A stretch of DNA of 64,000 nucleotides from Halichoerus grypus (Eukaryota; Chordata; Mammalia; Carnivora; Phocidae). This document shows positions 57,311 through 64,000 of this stretch, one piece after another. The notes under the pieces are model-generated. The model was not told where the DNA came from, did no database searches, and saw only the letters and a list, made by a program, of their open reading frames with translations. The DNA lies in NCBI RefSeq assembly GCF_964656455.1, contig NC_135717.1, positions 144,660,308 to 144,724,307 on the forward strand, in the 5' to 3' direction. The position numbers were made by a program, and so were the translations under genes. Within the stretch, counting starts at the first letter, position 1. Each line of letters starts with the position of its first letter.

Positions 57311-60109
57311 AGATGGATAATTGATTTAGAAAAAATGATAGGGAAATATGTTTTGGAAAAATTTTTAAATATAGATGGTTTTGTTTTACTGTGTTTTAAA
57401 TGAGAGCTATTCAGCAATAAAAGATGTCATGAAAATTAATGAGCTGCCCACTAAGAAATACTCAAGTGGGATGAATTGCTCCAAGATGTGATAAAAGGGA
57501 TGCTTTGGAAAAAATGGACTCTAAGTTTTCCTCAATAGAAACCAACTAATGAAAAACAACCAAATAGCTAGGGTTGTTTTGGCAAATACACACAAATTAT
57601 TGGTGCTTATTATCTTTGACCCAGGTAATTAAGACAGGAGTTTTTCTAAATATATGACTATATGGCAGCAAAGAAACATGTAACTTTTTATTTTTTTTAA
57701 ATTCTCCTGTAATGTAAATAAATAGAGCATACAAATCATAGGGATTGTCATTTCTGATTTTGCAACATCAGGATATATTAATTATTCTTTTGGTTAATTT
57801 TTAGAAATTTATTTATATTTTTTCCATCAAACTACCTTATAAACAGCATCATGTCTTCTAATTACAGGGGCCTTTACATAAATCCATCTGTAAAGAATTC
57901 TTATTTTCCCTCAATTTTCCACAGTGAAAAAAAGACCAAAAACAAAAAAGAATTTGTTTGTCTAGTAGACATTTTCATGAGAGTGCACTCTGTTTCAATA
58001 AAACATGTGCACACACTATAAACTGGATTAATGAAAGGAAACTCCTTTTTAAAATAAGAACAAGGGAAGCTTTCAAACAGCTTGACTCATAGGAAAAACT
58101 GAAAGCCCTTTTCCCTGTTTTATGTACTGTGGTCACTTGTTGAAAGTTTATTCCCAGATATGAATGTTTCTGCGTACAAGAGGCATCAGGTGTGTGGATG
58201 GTGCTGAATAAATAAATTATCATTATAGGTAGGCAGTTCAAGATGCCTGTGGTGACTATGGATGTTGCATCTTCTTAAATGAACATCACATCATTTTCTT
58301 AGTAAGACAGGGGACTCACCACCTGAATACACTTAACTGAGTAGCATAAAACCGCCTACTACTGGTTAATCCACATGAAAACTCTGTGGGATATTTCCAG
58401 AGTTGTCATGGAGAAGCTGAGAGTCAGACAAAAAATCAATGCCAGAGTAAAAATTGCACCTTTAATGTTTTGTATTCCTGAATATGTTCAGAACACTCCT
58501 CTGGTTTTTCTAACACAATTATTTATATTAATAAAGGTAATTAATACACCAGTCATATTGCATGCATATCTCATGTATTTTTCCTAAGAATACTGAAAAA
58601 TAATGTTTATTATCCATATTTTAAATAAGACAAGTTATCACAAGCTAGTGTAGGGCTGGATTTCAAATTAAACTTCCTTAAACCTCAAATTTCATGTTCT
58701 CTCCAAAATACTAGATACATTTCATTGTGTATTAGAAAAATATGGTTTTGTGTGTGCAGATTACATAAAATATTTCGATAGGATTAAAGTTTGATAATTT
58801 TTTTAAAACCACAGTATCTTGTACATATTGGAATATATGTTTATCTATATCTATCCCCCTGTATATGCATTTATGTATTTTTTTTTGAATCATAGAAATA
58901 GGGAATGGAAATACGAGGACTGAAGACTTTGTCATTAGTGCTATTTCTGTCCTTAACTGAAGATATACATGTTTATGTACATATACACTTTATATAATTA
59001 TAATCATACTGTTTTAACAGCTTTGCAGCTCATAAAGTTCTTCAAAATATATTTGGGTAAATAGCAATAATAAGAAAATATGTAAAATGACTTTTTGAAA
59101 AATATAAAATAATAATTGATAAAGTCAATGAGAATAATATTAACCACATGACTGGCATGATTAGTTTTCCAAATAAGTTTTCTCTTCAAACAGAATTTTA
59201 GGGTTCATGAACCTTTAAGGTTTATTATTTTATGTGAGAAACCAAATGTTCAAGGGTAAAAAAAAAACAAAACAAAACAGGACAAGCTTACTGGCAGAAA
59301 GAAAGTACCATGACTGAACTGGATTTCAGATAAGAACTTAACTTGCAAGTTCTTAGAAGAGGAGAAATTAAGGACAAAAAAAAAAGTGGCAAAGATTTTC
59401 CCTTTAATCAGTGAAAATATGAATTATTATTTTCTAGGGGAATGTAAAAAGTTATTGCCCCTTATAAAACTAAGAACATTTGGGAAAACACAATTTCACT
59501 CTATAACATTTTGTTAAATTAGAGGAATATCTATAACTCATATTCATCTAACTCTATAATTTCAATTACAAAGTACCACTTTACCCTGATAACTGCTATT
59601 CAAAAATGATTTTTACATAGAGATGTTGTTACAGTTAAGGATAACTTTAATTTTTAAAAATCGTTTTAGGAGTTTTCACCAGCTAAATCTTTATGCAATA
59701 CCCCAATCTTTTCCATTTTTCCACTTTTTTTGTTTGTTCAGTGAAGTTGAGACTGCAACTCAGAAAGGTTATGATAGTACTTGTGTATTGCAAAAGTCTC
59801 TGAAACTAGAGGCCATTACTAATGAATTTGCAGGCAAATACCAGCCCAACCCCTGGACTCAACATTGATATGATCAAATACACTGGATCTGGCAGCTCTG
59901 GCAACATCATAGCAGGTGTGCTCAATTATCAAAACCTATGGCCCACTTCCAAATCAACCTGCACTTGGTAAAATGTGAATGATCATCTCCTAAGTTCAGT
60001 CAGTAGACATAAGAAGGAACAGGCTTTCAAGCACAAGAAAACTATGAACTTTAAGAAAAATAATGGTATGTATCAGTTCCTCCTGTTAATCTATTCCTAA
60101 TTTATGGTA
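57311..60109. other. AT-rich unique sequence
   Basis: No gene or firm repeat. A patch near 58595-58690 faintly resembles antisense MIR/L2. Frames such as 57975-58241 (minus) and 59623-59868 (plus) have no recognisable content. Confidence 0.45.
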
Positions 60110-60400
60110 AACATTACATACTTAAACAAGTGAAAAGCAAGCAAATGGAACTCATAAACACATGAATACAGGACCACTTATGACCTAGATATTGGAATTA
60201 GCTGATTATGACCTGGAAGAAAAGATGAAAATAATGAATGAGAAGATGGAGAATATCTTCAAAGAAATAAAGCCTATAAAAAACAATTCTATTAGAGCAG
60301 TGAAACTACTCTGCGTGATATAATGATGGATATATGTCATACATTTGTCCAAACCTATAGAATGTATAGCAGCAACAGTGAACCCTAAGGTTGGGTTATT
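60110..60400 (+). repeat. Old L1-derived fragment
   Basis: 'cgtgatataatgatggatat' followed by 'gtcatacatttgtccaaacc' and 'tatagaatgtatagcagcaa' at about 60314-60373 matches a segment common in old mammalian L1 3' regions. The lysine-rich section before it (60180-60290) may be the same or a related element. Confidence 0.5.
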
Positions 60401-60489
60401 TTTTTAAATCTCTTTTGTCAATCTCTCTTTTTTGAATGATATTTAGATCAAATAGCAGATTTTAAGGTTAAGACATAATGTTATTTTTC

Positions 60490-60600
60490 TAATTTGGCAG
60501 ATAAAAAATTATATTCAAAGAAATTCATTAACTTGCCCAAAATGATTCAGACAAAATCAAAATTAGAATACGATCAATAACTTCTGATTTGACTCTAAGT
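60490..60600 (-). repeat. MIR fragment (tentative)
   Basis: 'attaacttgcccaaaatgat' near 60527 and 'aaaattagaatacgatcaat' fit antisense MIR ('...taacttgcccaaggtcacacagc'). Confidence 0.5.
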
Positions 60601-61805
60601 AAAATAATTTCTAGTTTCTTCTTCAGATTTGCATATTATGTTTAACACTAATATGAATAACATTAATATAATGTTCATTAATCCTAAGGATTTTACGAAA
60701 ATATGCAGTTAGTATACAACTATTTACACACTAATGTATAAGTATAGTTTTTCAAAAGATGAGAAAAACAGCTTTTGAGTCATTGTCAGTAGATAAAAAT
60801 TGATGCTTTTGTGTAATTCTAGGCATTACTTCTATATCTGTCTTACGAAGTTCACATATTCTTTGAGTCCCATTGCTTTCTAAGAGTCACTTCGTATTTC
60901 TGAAAACTTCTATTTGTAAGACACAGGTTATTTCCTTTTCATCTTCTAGAAGTAGGTCATTGTAATTTTAATACCCTTTTCAAGAATATACTTTTATCAT
61001 TATTTTAATTGACTTTTTAATTCTATGGAAATTACAATAAGACTTTGAAAACCAACCATATTTTAACTTGAGCTTTCAGAGTTTACTACTACAAGGTGAC
61101 AGCAGATATCAGATATGTAAGAGCAATAACTCTAGTCACACAACCATAAGAAAGCATAGCTCAGACAAAAATAACACAAATCAAATCCTGGGGAGTAAAC
61201 ATAAAACAAAGTATATAAAAGAATCCTACCAGAAACGTGCATGTAATGACAAATGATAAACCACAATGTGTTAATGTTAGAGATAAGACATTTTGAAATG
61301 GGCCTGCATTCCTCTATTTATTTTCTAAGTTAAAACCAACTTAATAAAATTAATATAAGATATATAGGCCCTCTAAGTTAAATGTGGTCTTTATTGGAAA
61401 AAAAATCTTCCATTTATCCTTGAAAGTAGCACAATTTAAAAAATGAATCATAACATTAAATTTTGAAAGTTAAGCTTTATGAAATTTATTTAACTACATA
61501 AACTCATTTGACACAAACATTTTAACTGAAGAGTTTGAACATTTAAATAAAAAAATACTTATTTTTGTAAAAAAAAATAAACAACCTTCCTTAGAATGCA
61601 TAAGGAAAATTAATAATTATACATCTGTAGTTAGGCCATACATCTCCTGTTTAGAAAGGATATAGAATGTTTTGAAAGTAAATAGAATAAGTACCTGTGA
61701 GTTACCATAATCAGACGTCAGAATCATTGACATTTGTGATTTTTTTCTTAAAATACATAAGTTATTTTGTTAACAAATGGCTTCATGGATTAGAAAAGGG
61801 AGGCT
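60601..61805. other. AT-rich unique sequence
   Basis: Nothing supported. A chance frame at 61068-61256 has no features. Confidence 0.5.
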
Positions 61806-61807
61806 GA

Positions 61808-62095
61808 ATAATATAGTTGTTAAAAGTATAGTTTCTGAAATCAGACTACCCAAGTTCATATAACTGCTCTTCTATGTCTTTGACCTTGGCTTACTTAAAA
61901 ATTTAAGTAACTTTTTGTTTTATTTATCTCTTATTTAACTCTTTGTTTTATTTATCTATGATATACATTTACAATGATATAATAATTTCTATATTATTAT
62001 TAATTTTATTTATAAATTCAAAATTTATAGTCCAGTAATTTCTAACATACCTCACAAGGCTATGGGAGCATTTCATGAAAGAATACACATTCACT
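61808..62095 (+). repeat. MIR SINE with AT-rich interruption
   Basis: 'taatatagttgttaaaagta' (61808), 'gaaatcagactacccaagtt' (61837), 'tttgaccttggcttacttaa' (61879) are sense MIR; the 3' continuation 'cctcacaaggctatgggagc' appears only at 62050, after about 130 bp of AT-rich sequence. Confidence 0.55.
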
Positions 62096-62874
62096 TAGCA
62101 TGCTCTTCGCAGGTTGTAAACTATATAGTTAGCTGCTGTGGCCATTTTTAAAGCAATTTCAAATGTCTGTCCCTGCATATTGCCAAAATACTGCACAGGT
62201 TATTGCTTTCCATGTTGATGATTCAGAAATTCACACTGTTACTTTGGGTGTGTGTGTAGTGTGTATGCACACCTTAACACTTCAAAGGTTTGAGAAATCT
62301 TTGAGATCTTATTGAAACCAGAGCATATGAAACACCAAGGGGCCTGATGACCCAAAACACCAGTTTTTTTTCTTTTTTCAGGTATCAACCCACCCTTTGG
62401 TGAATTTTACAGGTTTGAGTGCAGCCAGGCAGTTCTAAATGCACCAAGAGTTTTGTCAGTATTCTTGCTCGTAGGTTTCTGGATTATGGCCAGCTATAAA
62501 AATAGTTTAGTCATGAGTGAAGTGATGGAGTCACTCATGGGAAATAGCCCTGTTATCCTCCTTTCTTAAAATAGGACGTTGCAAAATCAGTCAAATAATT
62601 CAGAGGGGAAAATCTTGGCCCCCTCCTCATTAAAAGAAAGAAAAATCAGAAGAAAGGTAGTCTGACTTCTGAGGATGTTAGCCATGTGTATTTGCAGTTA
62701 GATATAAATAGTGGAACTTCCGATATCCTAGTACTTGGGTGTTTTAAGCTGAGTCAAGAACCATTAAAAAATCAGAGCATAAAAATTAACAAAAGTAAAT
62801 CTTTGTTAAATTCTGCTTTTGGATTCTTGCCGATGAATACACTGTTGCATTCACTTTGTTTCTCTTTAAGTTTG
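62096..62874. other. Unique sequence, nothing recognised
   Basis: Includes a 9-bp inverted repeat (catgagtga/tcactcatg) at 62512-62539. About 62100-62260 and 62380-62540 are GC-balanced with no family match by eye. Confidence 0.45.
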
Positions 62875-63140
62875 ATCCATTCATTAAGAAATCAAAAAAA
62901 TATACTCTTAATTAGAAAGAACAAAATGGTAGTTACCAGAGGAGTGGTAGGTGGGGGGGATGGGTGAAATAGGCGAAGGGGATTAAGAGTACACTTAAAT
63001 CATGATGAGCACTGAGTAATGTATAGAATTGTTGAATCACTATATTGTACACCTGAAACTAACACTTTACGTTAACTATACTGGAATTAAAATTAAATAA
63101 ATAAATAAAAACAAGGCATCCCCTCAAAAAAAAAAAAAAA
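62875..63140 (+). mobile_element. Carnivore/L1MA-type L1 3' end, truncated
   Basis: Sense L1 3' UTR: 'aatggtagttaccagaggag' (62925), 'gatgggtgaaataggcgaag' (62959), 'gatgagcactgagtaatgta' (63004), 'cactatattgtacacctgaa' (63038), then AT-rich 'aaataaataaataaa'. A 14-nt unique piece (caaggcatcccctc) separates this A-rich tail from a second run of 15 A. A TSD is not obvious. Confidence 0.8.
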
Positions 63141-63141
63141 C

Positions 63142-63176
63142 ACACACACACAAAATAATCTTTTTTGTGTGTGTGT
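63142..63176. repeat. (AC)n/(TG)n 14-bp-arm inverted repeat
   Basis: 'acacacacacaaaa' (63142-63155) pairs with 'ttttgtgtgtgtgt' (63163-63176) around a 7-nt loop, immediately after the L1 tail. Confidence 0.9.
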
Positions 63177-64000
63177 CTTTATGTGATTTTTGCAACTGAT
63201 GTGGAATGTTTTTTAAGTAGAATATTTTAATATGAATTAAAGTATTTGTCAACATAGCTGCTTTTACAGTTACGGTTAAGTCCATTGAAGTATATTTATA
63301 TGGGAATTATTTTATTTTAAATAAGTGACTGAAGTGCCCTATTTCTAAAAGCAACAGAATTTGAAGCTATTATTTTAAATGCACAATATAAATGCATCAT
63401 TTACAGAGAACTACAACAATTCTCATGTCAAGATCACATAGAGAAAATTTAATTATGTATAATGAGTCAGTGTCACTTCATCCTTGATAGGGATATCACA
63501 GCCTTTAATTAAGTTGGCCTTTACACTTCTGTGCCGTAATATCTTTGGAGTAAGAAATTACTGAGTGTACTATGCTTATCTATACCAATTGATAATATAA
63601 CCTAACTATTCTAATAATTAGGCTTATACGTATTACATTTTTACATAAATCATACAGTTTTAAAAAGATAAGACATGTAGACACATACAGGAAAAATTCC
63701 TTAATTTCAGTTAAAAATGGCACTCACAGGTTAGAGTTATTATATAGCAATTTTCTCTATCGGACTTAACAAAAAATATTATAAATATTTAAATAAATTT
63801 ATATCTTTGTTTTCCAAATACTGTTACCATTTTCTCTTTATTCAGTGGTCAAGAAATGCCATTACATCTTGCAATAATAAGATTATAATAATAATTATAT
63901 AATAAGATTGTAAACTTACATCTTGAATGGCTAATCTCCAAGAAACCACTGACAACTCCCATAGGTCTATTTTGATGCCCCTGATTTTTTTTCCCCTGCC
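63177..64000. other. AT-rich unique sequence
   Basis: No gene or recognised repeat to the end of the window. Confidence 0.55.

Noticed and set aside
63142..63176. microRNA-like hairpin
   Set aside because: The stem is only dinucleotide and homopolymer repeat and only 14 bp.
1..64000. CRISPR array, operon or other prokaryotic system
   Set aside because: The repeats are dispersed SINE/LINE copies with TSDs; composition and content are those of a mammalian nuclear genome.
1..64000. Endogenous retrovirus with internal genes
   Set aside because: No gag/pol/env-like frames or paired LTRs seen. Two LTR-like patches (near 14855-15000 and 25420-25700) are too weak to call.

Overview
The window reads as nuclear DNA of a carnivoran mammal, probably an arctoid (bear, seal or mustelid lineage). 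It holds 20 tRNA-Lys-derived Can-SINEs with the order-typical head (ggggcgcctgggtggctcag), CT-rich middle and A-rich tail, plus carnivore L1 copies with the characteristic 3' UTR. The rest is AT-rich and unique or anciently repetitive. I see no host protein-coding gene, no supportable exon, no intact RNA gene and no CpG island. The long open frames are L1 ORF2 remnants, L2 noise or low-complexity sequence. The window is best read as intergenic sequence or the inside of a very large intron.

Layout. 0-6 kb: an ancient L1, a Can-SINE, AT-rich unique DNA with a MIR, then a 1.84 kb L1 with a 5' inversion (3726-5569) between clear target-site duplications (TSDs). 6-14 kb: a decayed L2 block carrying a poly(A)-only insertion (7715-7750) and, at its right edge, a tRNA-Glu 5'-half retrocopy (8383-8419); then MIR, ancient L1, an 80-bp L1 tail (11434-11515), a second L2 block and a second poly(T)-only insertion (13576-13601). 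15-20 kb: ancient L1, two Can-SINEs, a MIR and a 1.5 kb 5'-truncated young-type L1 (18088-19633) with a microsatellite grown inside its ORF2. 20-32 kb: sparse; a MER20, an ancient L1 and two SINEs. 32-37 kb: the most rearranged part, with seven further SINE copies (one nested in another, two head to head), a 31-bp direct repeat, a near-perfect 89-bp palindrome (35913-36001), a stepwise trinucleotide repeat and an ancient L1. 38-42 kb: L2 remnants split by a SINE and a Tigger-like DNA transposon. 42-56 kb: MIRs, an old L1 3' UTR, five SINEs (several very young) and AT-rich hairpins. 55-64 kb: a second MER20, old L1 and MIR pieces and a carnivore L1 tail near 63 kb.

The interesting content is a record of retrotransposition by-products: one twin-primed L1, three poly(A)-only insertions with TSDs, one tailless tRNA-half insertion with TSD, two possible short 3' transductions, nested SINEs, and a local template-switch-like palindrome beside a short duplication. 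I found no convincing new gene system. Family names come from recognition by eye, not from a database search, and edges of old repeats are approximate.
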